Shown here one piece after another: positions 34,829-43,168 of a DNA stretch of 64,000 nucleotides; the first letter of the stretch is position 1, and each line of letters opens with the position of its first letter. Under the pieces are notes generated by a model. The model searched no databases and had not been told where the DNA came from. It was given only the letters and a program-made list of their open reading frames with translations. The DNA is from Flavobacterium sp. IB48 (GTDB taxonomy: Bacteria > Bacteroidota > Bacteroidia > Flavobacteriales > Flavobacteriaceae): NCBI RefSeq assembly GCF_016405855.1, contig NZ_JAEFCA010000009.1, positions 1 to 64,000 on the forward strand, read 5' to 3'. Made by a program: the position numbers and the translations under genes.

Positions 34829-35971
34829 ATGAGTAACACTACAAGTGGAAGATTAATTTCTTTAGATGCACTGCGCGGGTTTGTGATGTTTTGGATCATG
34901 AGTGGCGAACATATTATTCATGCTCTGGCCAAAGTGGCTCCAATTCCTATTTTTGTCTGGATGTCATCGCAACTGCATCATGCAGAATGGAATGGTATTA
35001 CCTTCTATGATATGATTTTTCCTGTGTTTCTATTTGTGGCCGGCGTTTCGATGCCTTATTCTTTCGAAAAGAAAATGCAACTGGCTGGTGTTAAATCTCC
35101 AAATGATTTGCCTCCAACCGAAAAGCGAAAAATATATTTATCGATGTTGAAAAGAACCTTCATTTTATTGGTTCTAGGATTTGTAGTAAACGGATTATTA
35201 CGATTTGATGGTTTTGACCAAACGCGTTTTGCAAGTGTTTTAGGAAGAATTGGACTCGCTTGGTTTTTTGCCGGAATCATCTTTTTGAATTTTGATTTTA
35301 AAAAACAATTAATCTGGTTCTTCGGAATCTTAATTGGCTATTATGCTGCAATGAAATGGATTCCGGTCCCAGATTTTGGAGCTGGAGTTTTAACCAAAGA
35401 AGGTTCACTAGAAGGCTACATTGATCGTCTTTTTTTACCAGGAAGATTGCACAGTACGGTTTACGATCCAGAAGGAATATTTTCAACTCTTCCCGCTATC
35501 GCAACTGCTTTATTAGGCGTTTTTATAGGAACATTTTTAAAAGCAAAATGCCCATTCTCTATAAATGTGAAATTGCTTTTAATGACCTTAACGGCAGTAG
35601 TTTTAATTATTATAGGTTTGATTTGGGATATCAGTTTTCCAATCAACAAACATTTATGGACCAGTTCTTTTGTCTGTTTTGTTGGCGGATTTAGTATTTT
35701 GTTTTTTGTCTTTTTTTATGTGATAATCGATTTGTTTGGTTTTCATAAATGGGCATTTCCATTAATCTTAATTGGTTCCAATTCTATTTTAATTTATATC
35801 GCAGCAGAAGGTTTAGTCGATTTTAAACATACAGCAGATTATCTTTTTGGCGGACTTATACAATATATCTCGCTTAATTGGCAGCCTTTTTTTGTCGCAT
35901 TATCCGTCACCATTGTACAGCTTATTTTACTGTACTTTTTATATAAAAAGAAATGGTTTCTCAAGATTTGA
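34829..35971 (+). CDS. HGSNAT-like transmembrane acetyltransferase (DUF5009/DUF1624)
   Basis: 380 residues, about ten hydrophobic segments. The N-terminus RLISLDALRGFVMFWIMSGEHII and the block HHAEWNGITFYDMIFPVFLFVAGVSMPYSF (H50-H51 before WNG) are the signature of the family that includes lysosomal heparan-alpha-glucosaminide N-acetyltransferase. The human enzyme transfers acetyl from cytosolic acetyl-CoA across the membrane to a terminal alpha-glucosamine so that NAGLU (GH89) can cleave it. Here a GH89 gene lies in the same PUL, which makes the same division of labour likely in the periplasm. The activity is inferred from homology. An alternative is acyl transfer to another sugar. Confidence 0.8.
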   Translation: MSNTTSGRLISLDALRGFVMFWIMSGEHIIHALAKVAPIPIFVWMSSQLHHAEWNGITFYDMIFPVFLFVAGVSMPYSFEKKMQLAGVKSPNDLPPTEKRKIYLSMLKRTFILLVLGFVVNGLLRFDGFDQTRFASVLGRIGLAWFFAGIIFLNFDFKKQLIWFFGILIGYYAAMKWIPVPDFGAGVLTKEGSLEGYIDRLFLPGRLHSTVYDPEGIFSTLPAIATALLGVFIGTFLKAKCPFSINVKLLLMTLTAVVLIIIGLIWDISFPINKHLWTSSFVCFVGGFSILFFVFFYVIIDLFGFHKWAFPLILIGSNSILIYIAAEGLVDFKHTADYLFGGLIQYISLNWQPFFVALSVTIVQLILLYFLYKKKWFLKI

Positions 35972-36028
35972 TAGCAATCAAATTTTAAAATACATTTTAC
36001 TATCTAACCACACAATAACCACACAATT

Positions 36029-37666
36029 ATGAATGTATTACAAACCGCAGATTACATTGTTTTCTTTATCTACTTTGTCATAGTTACTGCCTATGGAATG
36101 TATATTTACAGAAGCAAAAAAACTGCTGCAACGAGTTCTAACGAATATTTTTTAGCCGAAGGATCACTTACTTGGTGGGCAATTGGAGCTTCTTTAATTG
36201 CTTCTAATATTTCAGCAGAACATTTTATTGGTATGAGCGGTTCAGGTTTCGCCATCGGACTTGCTATTGCTTCTTATGAATGGATGTCGGCTGCTACATT
36301 AATTATTGTAGCAATGTTTATTTTACCCATTTATTTGAAGAATAAAATATTTACGATGCCTCAGTTTTTAGCCAAAAGATATAGCGGAACAGTGAGTACA
36401 ATTATGGCTATTATTTGGTTGTTAATCTATGTCTTTGTTAACCTTACTTCAATAATTTATTTAGGTGCTTTAGCTATTTCTTCTATAGCTCCAATTAGCT
36501 TTCAGTTTTGTGTCATCGGTTTGAGTTTATTCTCGGTAATCGTAACATTGGGCGGTATGAAAGTAATTGGATACACAGATATGTTTCAGGTTATCGTTTT
36601 AATTCTCGGCGGATTAGTAACAACTTATTTAGCCTTAACATTGCTTTCAGATCAGTTTGGTTTTGGAAAAGATATTCTAAAAGCACTTTCGATTATTGCT
36701 GATGAAGCTCCAGGACATTTGCACATGATTTTAGAAGAATCAAATCCGCATTATAATGAATTGCCAGGAATGTCGGTTTTAGTTGGCGGAATGTTAATCA
36801 ATAATCTGGCATATTGGGGATGTAACCAATATATTGTTCAAAGAGCTTTAGGAGCCGATTTAAAAACTGCGCGTAAAGGAATCTTATTTGCCGCTTTTCT
36901 AAAACTTTTAGTTCCAATTATTGCGGTTTTACCAGGAATCGCCATGTTTGTAATGCACGAAAACGGAATGTTTCAACAAGAAATGGTAGATGCAGCTGGA
37001 GTTTTAAAACCAGATCACGCGTATCCAACATTAATGAATTTACTTCCGGCAGGATTAAAAGGAGTAGCCTTAGCCGCTTTAACTGCTGCAATTGTAGCCT
37101 CTCTGGCAGGAAAAGCCAATAGTATTTCGACTATTTTTTCTTTAGATATTTATAAAAAATATTTCAACTCGCAGGCATCAGAAAAGAAATTGGTTCGTAC
37201 AGGAAGATGGTGCGTTGTTGTATGTATGATTATAGCAGCTTTTGTTGCTCCTGCATTAAAATCATTAGATCAAGCGTATCAATTTATTCAAGAATATGTT
37301 GGATTCTTTTCGCCAGGAGTATTAGCGATTTTCTTGTTGGGAATGTTCTGGAAAAAAACAACTCCAGCAGCAGGACTTGCAGGAGCATTATTAACCGTAC
37401 CTCTTGCTGCAGTTTTGAAATTTTTACCCATGTGGACAGATGGCGTTTTTCCAGATTATCCTTTCTTAGACAGAATGACTATTGTTTTCTTCATAATTGT
37501 TTTAATAATGGTGGGAATAAGTGTGGTAAATCCAGTTTCTGAAGAAGAGTCTGAAATTCATCAAATAGAAGTAGATAAATCAATGTTTAAAGTATCATCA
37601 GAGTTTATCGTTGGTTCGTTTATTATCAGTGGCGTTTTAGTGGCTTTGTACACGGTTTTCTGGTAA
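36029..37666 (+). CDS. Sodium/solute symporter (SSS family), probable sugar transporter
   Basis: 545 residues with about 14 membrane spans. SSS/SGLT-type features: AEGSLTWWAIGASLIASNISAEHFIGMSGSGFAIGLAIASYEW near the N-terminus, GGMKVIGYTDMFQVIVLILGG, NLAYWGCNQYIVQRALGA, and KGVALAALTAAIVASLAGKANSISTIFSLDIYKKYF. The family couples Na+ entry to uptake of sugars, inositol or other solutes across the inner membrane. Given the neighbours it could carry galactose, a uronic acid or myo-inositol released by the PUL. It directly follows the acetyltransferase-like gene after 57 nt. Confidence 0.9.
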   Translation: MNVLQTADYIVFFIYFVIVTAYGMYIYRSKKTAATSSNEYFLAEGSLTWWAIGASLIASNISAEHFIGMSGSGFAIGLAIASYEWMSAATLIIVAMFILPIYLKNKIFTMPQFLAKRYSGTVSTIMAIIWLLIYVFVNLTSIIYLGALAISSIAPISFQFCVIGLSLFSVIVTLGGMKVIGYTDMFQVIVLILGGLVTTYLALTLLSDQFGFGKDILKALSIIADEAPGHLHMILEESNPHYNELPGMSVLVGGMLINNLAYWGCNQYIVQRALGADLKTARKGILFAAFLKLLVPIIAVLPGIAMFVMHENGMFQQEMVDAAGVLKPDHAYPTLMNLLPAGLKGVALAALTAAIVASLAGKANSISTIFSLDIYKKYFNSQASEKKLVRTGRWCVVVCMIIAAFVAPALKSLDQAYQFIQEYVGFFSPGVLAIFLLGMFWKKTTPAAGLAGALLTVPLAAVLKFLPMWTDGVFPDYPFLDRMTIVFFIIVLIMVGISVVNPVSEEESEIHQIEVDKSMFKVSSEFIVGSFIISGVLVALYTVFW

Positions 37667-37699
37667 TATTTTGGAATTGCTAAAAAGTCACAGGTTTTT

Positions 37700-37797
37700 T
37701 GTTTCACGCAGATGTGGCAGATTTTAGCAGATTTAATTGTTTTTTTTATAAAATATCTGCAAAATCTGCTAAAATCATTTTAAATCTGCGTGAAAAA
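37700..37797 (+). repeat. Palindromic intergenic element (CACGCAGAT type)
   Basis: TTTCACGCAGATGTGGCAGATTTTAGCAGATTTAA near 37701-37735 is mirrored by ATCTGCAAAATCTGCTAAAATC...AAATCTGCGTGAAA at 37755-37794. It lies directly before the first GH28 gene. The same CACGCAGATT/AATCTGCGTG core recurs before the second GH28 gene. Confidence 0.75.
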
Positions 37798-37835
37798 AAT
37801 TAACAAAGAGATTAAAGTAAAGATCAAATAAAAAT

Positions 37836-39365
37836 ATGAAAAAGAAATCTATAATTACCTTAATTATCCTTTGCCTTTCGCTGACCGTTTCGGCGCAAAA
37901 GGTTTTTGATATTAAAAAATACGGCGCTGTTGGAGATGGCAAAACTTTAAACACAAAAGCCATTCAAAAAGCAATTGATGCAGCGAATAAAAACAAAGGA
38001 GGAAAAGTTGTTTTTGCTAAAGGGACTTTTCTTTCGGGAAGTATTGTTTTAAAAGATAATGTAGAATTATTTTTTGAAGATGGTGCAACTTTATTAGGAA
38101 GCACCAATCCAGACGATTATCCAAAATACGAAGGAATTAGAGCTTTTATTATTGCTAATCAATCCAAAAATATTGCGGTAAATGGAAAAGGAATTATCGA
38201 TGGACAAGGAAGAGAATTGGCTTTAGCAATAGACAGTCTGCATCATACAGGAGTTCGAATTGATCCGAAATACAATTACAGAAGAATGCGCCCTGAAGAT
38301 GGCAGAGGAAAACTGATTTCGTTTGTAAAATGCGATTCGATTACCATGACGCAAATTACATTAAAAAATAGCCCAGGCTGGACAATGTGTTTTAGAGAAT
38401 GTAAAAACATTGCAATTGATTTTATGAAAGTGGAAAGCCGAGCGTATTGGAACAATGACGGAATTGACCTTGACGGCTGCGAGAATGCCCGAATTACCAA
38501 TTGTAATGTAAACGCTGCAGATGACGGAATCTGCTTAAAATCTGAAGTTCTGGGATTGCACAATAACAATATTTACATCGGAAATTGTACGATAAGATCT
38601 AGTGCAAATGCAGTGAAATTTGGGACAGGTTCTTACGGAAGTTTCAAAAATGTGACCATTGAAAATATTAAAGTTTTTGATACTTTCAGATCGGCAGTTG
38701 CGATTGAATCTGTTGATGGTGCTGAGATTGAAAACATCAAAGTTTCTGATATTACAGCGCTAAATACTGGAAACGCGATATTAATTCGTTTGGGTCACAG
38801 AAATGGAGATAAACCAGGTTATATTAAAAATGTATCGGTTAAAAATGTAAAAGTACAAGTTCCCTTTGGCCGTCCAGACATTGATTACGATATGCGCGGA
38901 CCAGAAGTCGATTATTTCCATAATCCGTTTCCCTCTTCTATTGCAGGAATTCCAGGGCATTTGATAGAAAATGTGACTTTAGAAAATATCGAAATCATTT
39001 ATCCAGGAAGAGCTTCAAAAGGAATGGCATATCATCCGTTAAGCAGACTAAAAGATGTAAAAGAAAACATTAATGGATATCCTGAATTTACGATGTTTGG
39101 TGAATTGCCTTCTTGGGGATTTTATGTGCGTCACGTAAACGGAATCGAAATGAAGAATATAAAACTGATTTTAGATAAGGAAGATTTTCGTCCAGCTTTT
39201 GTTTTCGACGATGTAAAAAATCTGACAATGAAAGCTATTGATGTTCCTTCGGATAAAATCAATCAGATTGTTTTTAAAGATGTTTTATCAAGCAATTTGG
39301 ACAGTGAAGCTGCAAAAAGAAAAATAGAACCAGAGCAAAATAAATTTGAATTACCAGCACATTGA
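37836..39365 (+). CDS. GH28 family polygalacturonase-like hydrolase (copy 1)
   Basis: 509 residues with a signal peptide ending VSAQK (about 20). Right-handed beta-helix enzyme of GH28: N-terminal FDIKKYGAVGDGKTLNTKAIQKAID, and catalytic-site strands with NNDGIDLDGC (NxDG) and AADDGICLKS (DD). The third canonical motif GHG is GTG (FGTGSYG), so it is not a textbook endo-polygalacturonase and may act on a modified or branched galacturonan or another uronic-acid linkage. Predicted to act in the periplasm on pectin fragments. Paralogous to the next gene, with near-identical signal peptides. Confidence 0.87.
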   Translation: MKKKSIITLIILCLSLTVSAQKVFDIKKYGAVGDGKTLNTKAIQKAIDAANKNKGGKVVFAKGTFLSGSIVLKDNVELFFEDGATLLGSTNPDDYPKYEGIRAFIIANQSKNIAVNGKGIIDGQGRELALAIDSLHHTGVRIDPKYNYRRMRPEDGRGKLISFVKCDSITMTQITLKNSPGWTMCFRECKNIAIDFMKVESRAYWNNDGIDLDGCENARITNCNVNAADDGICLKSEVLGLHNNNIYIGNCTIRSSANAVKFGTGSYGSFKNVTIENIKVFDTFRSAVAIESVDGAEIENIKVSDITALNTGNAILIRLGHRNGDKPGYIKNVSVKNVKVQVPFGRPDIDYDMRGPEVDYFHNPFPSSIAGIPGHLIENVTLENIEIIYPGRASKGMAYHPLSRLKDVKENINGYPEFTMFGELPSWGFYVRHVNGIEMKNIKLILDKEDFRPAFVFDDVKNLTMKAIDVPSDKINQIVFKDVLSSNLDSEAAKRKIEPEQNKFELPAH

Positions 39366-39371
39366 TAGTTG

Positions 39372-39575
39372 GCCACAAAGGCACTAAGACACAAAGTTTT
39401 TTTGCCAAAGATTATTAAGATTAAAAAGGATTTTTTTTCACGCAGATTCTGCAAATTTTGGCAGATTAAATTAGATTTCTTTAAAAAAAAATCTGCAGAA
39501 TCTGTTTAAATCTGCAGAATCTGCGTGAAACAAAAAAACTTAGTGCTTTTGAGTCTTTGTGGCATTAAAAAAAAA
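39372..39575 (+). repeat. Doubly nested palindromic intergenic element
   Basis: Outer arms: GGCCACAAAGGCACTAAG at 39371-39388 with ACACAAAG, mirrored by CTTAGTGCTTTTGAGTC and TTTGTGGC at 39538-39564. Inner arms: TTTCACGCAGATTCTGC at 39437-39453 mirrored by GCAGAATCTGCGTGAAA at 39513-39529. Fills nearly the whole gap between the two GH28 genes. The inner arms share their core with 37700-37797. Confidence 0.8.
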
Positions 39576-39583
39576 TATAAAAC

Positions 39584-41023
39584 ATGAAAAAGAAATCTAT
39601 AATCGCGATCCTAATTTTCTGTATTTCCTTAACAGTTTCTGCGCAGAAAATCTACGACGTTAAAAAATACGGAGCAAAAGGAGACGGTAAAACCAACGAC
39701 GCGGCAGCTATTCAAAAAGCAATTGATGCTTGTAGTAAAACAGGCGGAAGAGTTTTAATTCCAGCACCATTTACCTTTTTGGCGGGACCAATTGATGTAA
39801 AATCAAAAGTAGATTTGCATATTGAAGCCGGAGCAAAATTATTAGCAAGTCCAGATGAGAAACTGTACACCAAAAGTGCTTTTAGAACCAATCCAGGCGA
39901 AGGAACGATTTGGATCGGAGGAGAAAATATAGAAGATTTTACCATTAGCGGAAGCGGCAAAATAGACGGAAACGGAATTTCTTTTATGGGAGCAGAGGAA
40001 GATGATGCCTATATTTTAAAACCGTTTAATGTATTAGATCCAAGACCACATGTTTTAACAATTATTGGAGGAAAAAATATCAGAATCAAAGATGTTCATA
40101 TCGGAAATTCAGCTTATTGGACTGTGCATTTAATTGGTTGTAATGATGTTGTAATTAGCGGAATTACTTTATTGAACAGCTTAAAAGTCCGTAACAGTGA
40201 CGGAATTGATTTAGACCATTCTAAAAATGTTAGAATTAGTGATTGTTATATCGAAAGCGGTGATGATTGCATTTGTTTAAAAAACAGAAGAGAATTTGAA
40301 GAATTTGGTGCTTGCGAAAATATTACAGTAACCAATTGTACTATGACAAGCAGCAGTTGCGCTATTAAAATAGGTTCAGAAAATATGGATGCTATCAGAC
40401 AAGTGGTTATTAATAATTGCATCATTAAAAATAGTAATCGCGCTTTAGGTATTCAAAATCGTGATGAAGGTACGGTAAGCGACGTTATTTTTTCTAATAT
40501 TATTATCGAAAGTAAATTAAACACTGATACTTGGTGGGGAAAAGCAGAACCGATTTATGTAACAGCTTTTAGCAGAGCAAAAGGAAACCATAAAGACGCA
40601 AATTGGCGTTTTCCAAAAGGGGCGACAGAAGGTAAGGTCGGAGAAATTAAGAATATCTATTTCTCGAATATCCAATGTACAGGAGAAAATGGTGTGTTTG
40701 TAAGCGGAGAATCAAAAGATAAAATCAAGAACATTGTTTTTGAAAACGTGAGCGTTTACATGGATAAAACGACTTCTTTCCCTGGCGGATTATATGACAG
40801 ACGTCCTGCAAATGTGGAAGGTTTTGTAAAAGGAAGCACTTCGGGTTTTTATTTTGATACTGCCGAAAGTATAAAAGTTCAGAATTGCACGGTTCAATGG
40901 GGAAAAAACAAACCAGAATATTATAAATATGCTGTAGAAAGTAAAAATGTTGATATTTTAAAAGTGGTTAATTTAGATGGAGAAGCAGCTTTTCCAAATA
41001 AATATGAGGCCGTTAAAAAGTGA
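39584..41023 (+). CDS. GH28 family polygalacturonase-like hydrolase (copy 2)
   Basis: 479 residues; signal peptide MKKKSIIAILIFCISLTVSA nearly repeats that of the upstream GH28. Beta-helix motifs: YDVKKYGAKGDGKTNDAAAIQKAID, NSDGIDLDHSKNVRISDC, and ESGDDCICLKN with the classic GDDC. The usual GHG strand reads KIGSEN. It is probably a periplasmic galacturonidase or rhamnogalacturonan-type hydrolase; exact linkage is not readable. The pair arose by duplication, and each copy is preceded by a CACGCAGATT palindromic element. Confidence 0.88.
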   Translation: MKKKSIIAILIFCISLTVSAQKIYDVKKYGAKGDGKTNDAAAIQKAIDACSKTGGRVLIPAPFTFLAGPIDVKSKVDLHIEAGAKLLASPDEKLYTKSAFRTNPGEGTIWIGGENIEDFTISGSGKIDGNGISFMGAEEDDAYILKPFNVLDPRPHVLTIIGGKNIRIKDVHIGNSAYWTVHLIGCNDVVISGITLLNSLKVRNSDGIDLDHSKNVRISDCYIESGDDCICLKNRREFEEFGACENITVTNCTMTSSSCAIKIGSENMDAIRQVVINNCIIKNSNRALGIQNRDEGTVSDVIFSNIIIESKLNTDTWWGKAEPIYVTAFSRAKGNHKDANWRFPKGATEGKVGEIKNIYFSNIQCTGENGVFVSGESKDKIKNIVFENVSVYMDKTTSFPGGLYDRRPANVEGFVKGSTSGFYFDTAESIKVQNCTVQWGKNKPEYYKYAVESKNVDILKVVNLDGEAAFPNKYEAVKK

Positions 41024-41160
41024 CGTAATCTTGTATAAAAATTATAAGTGTTAAATTCACAATAAATTTTTGTAAAGTGATACTTTTCAAACTTTCAGCA
41101 TAGCGTTTAGAATGATTAATTAATATATTGCAAGTATATTCTCAATATAAAAACAGTACA

Positions 41161-43140
41161 ATGAAAAGAAATGTAATTTCAACATTATTCATAAGTGGTT
41201 TACTATTTAGTACTATTTATGGAAATGCCCAAAAAGCGACTTTAGAAGTTGATGCTTCCAAAACGATAACCAAAATTCAGCCAACCATGTTCGGTTTGTT
41301 TTTTGAAGACATCAATTTTGCTGCAGATGGTGGACTTTATGCCGAAATGATTAAAAACAGATCCTTTGAATTTGAAAAACCTTTAATGGGATGGGAGCAG
41401 CCTAAATCGAACAGGTCTTCGATGAATAAGGAATCTGGAATGGCCGTACCTGTCAACATAGCTTCAAATAATACTAATTTTTGCAGAGTTGAGATTAATA
41501 ATGATAAAGGCTACGCTTTAATAAACGAAGGTTTCAGAGGAATGGGAGTGAAGAAGGATGCTAAATACAATCTTTCTTTAAAAGCTGCGAATCATAACGG
41601 AGCAATAAAAAAAATTATTGTTCAATTAATAGATAAAGATCAAAAGGTAATTGGAGAAACGAGCATTGTTCCAAAATCAGATCAATGGACGAATTATACA
41701 GCACAGCTTATTGGTACTCAAACAGAAGCAAAAGCAAAATTAAAACTAACTTTTGAAGGAACGGGAATTATTGATTTAGACATGATTTCGCTTTTTCCTG
41801 AAGATACTTGGAAAGGCAGAAAAAACGGACTTAGAAAAGATCTCGTACAGCTTTTGTATGATGTAAAACCTGGATTTTTGCGTTTTCCAGGAGGTTGTAT
41901 TGTAGAAGGTAGAACACTTTCTGATCGTTACCAATGGAAAAAATCGGTTGGGAATGTGGAAGAAAGAAAAACCATGATGAATCGTTGGAATGTCGAATTC
42001 AACCACAAGCAAACTCCAGATTATTTTCAAAGTTTCGGATTAGGGTTTTACGAGTACTTTCAGCTTTCAGAAGATATTGGTGCAGAACCGCTACCTATTT
42101 TAAGTTGCGGAATGGCTTGTCAATACAATACAGGAGAATTAGCTCAAATGGATGAATTAGAACCATACGTTCAAGATGCTTTAGATTTGATCGAATTTGC
42201 TAATGGTGCAGTTACTACAAATTGGGGAAAAATCCGTTCAGACATGGGGCATCCAAAACCATTTAATTTAAAATATATCGGAGTTGGTAATGAACAATGG
42301 GGACCAGCTTACATTGAAAGATATAAAGTTTTTGAACAAGCCATAAAAGCAAAATATCCTAATATTATTATTGTGTCTGGAAGCGGACCTTCTCCAAAAG
42401 GTGAACATTTTGATTATGCAATGCAAGAACTTAAAAAACTTAACGCAGAACTGGTAGACGAACATTATTACGAAAGCCCGAAATGGTTTAGAGAAAATGC
42501 AGGACGTTACGATAATTACGATAGAAAAGGTCCAAAAATATTTGCAGGAGAATATGCTGCACAAAGTGTTTCTGGAGCAAACCCAAATAATAGAAACAAT
42601 TGGGAATGTGCTTTTTCTGAAGCTGCTTTTATGACAGGTTTAGAAAGAAATGCAGAAGTTGTTCAGTTAACTTCTTACGCGCCTTTGATGGCGCATGAAG
42701 ATGCTTGGCAATGGACACCAGATATGATTTGGTTTAATAATCTGCAATCTTACGGATCAGCCAATTATTATGTACAGCAATTGTTTTCAACCAATAAAGG
42801 AACAGATTTATTAAGCATTACAAAAGACGGAAAAGCGTTAATTGGTCAGAATGATTTGTACGCATCGGCGGTAAAAGACGCAAACAGCAAAGAAATTATT
42901 ATAAAATTGGTCAATACTGCAGCATCAAGCCAAGAAGTGAATATTGATTTAAAAGGTGCAAAATTAAGTACGAAAGGAACAATAATAAGATTGGCAAGTG
43001 CAAGTACACAAGATGAAAACACTTTTGCAGAACCTAAAAAAATTACACCAAAAGAAAGTGAATACAAAGTGATAAAAGGAAAACAAGATTTAAATCTTCC
43101 TGCTTATTCGGTAACGGTCTTAAAATTGAAAATGAACTAA
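41161..43140 (+). CDS. GH51 family alpha-L-arabinofuranosidase
   Basis: 659 residues from ATG 41161, which gives a good signal peptide (MKRNVISTLFISGLLF...GNAQ). The in-frame ATG at 41128 would put a charged stretch before it and is rejected. A carbohydrate-binding-like insert (about 95-225) follows the GLFFEDINFAADGGLYAEMIKNRSFE opening. The catalytic barrel has acid/base E378 in GVGNEQWGP and nucleophile E464 in IFAGEYAAQ. It removes terminal alpha-L-arabinofuranose from arabinan or arabinogalactan side chains in the periplasm. It has a 137-bp upstream gap with no clear operator. Confidence 0.92.
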   Translation: MKRNVISTLFISGLLFSTIYGNAQKATLEVDASKTITKIQPTMFGLFFEDINFAADGGLYAEMIKNRSFEFEKPLMGWEQPKSNRSSMNKESGMAVPVNIASNNTNFCRVEINNDKGYALINEGFRGMGVKKDAKYNLSLKAANHNGAIKKIIVQLIDKDQKVIGETSIVPKSDQWTNYTAQLIGTQTEAKAKLKLTFEGTGIIDLDMISLFPEDTWKGRKNGLRKDLVQLLYDVKPGFLRFPGGCIVEGRTLSDRYQWKKSVGNVEERKTMMNRWNVEFNHKQTPDYFQSFGLGFYEYFQLSEDIGAEPLPILSCGMACQYNTGELAQMDELEPYVQDALDLIEFANGAVTTNWGKIRSDMGHPKPFNLKYIGVGNEQWGPAYIERYKVFEQAIKAKYPNIIIVSGSGPSPKGEHFDYAMQELKKLNAELVDEHYYESPKWFRENAGRYDNYDRKGPKIFAGEYAAQSVSGANPNNRNNWECAFSEAAFMTGLERNAEVVQLTSYAPLMAHEDAWQWTPDMIWFNNLQSYGSANYYVQQLFSTNKGTDLLSITKDGKALIGQNDLYASAVKDANSKEIIIKLVNTAASSQEVNIDLKGAKLSTKGTIIRLASASTQDENTFAEPKKITPKESEYKVIKGKQDLNLPAYSVTVLKLKMN

Positions 43141-43168
43141 TTAATTGTAAATTATTAATAGAAATACC

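Noticed and set aside
41128..41160. Upstream start for the GH51 gene
   Set aside because: Adds a polar stretch in front of a standard signal peptide; ATG 41161 fits export.
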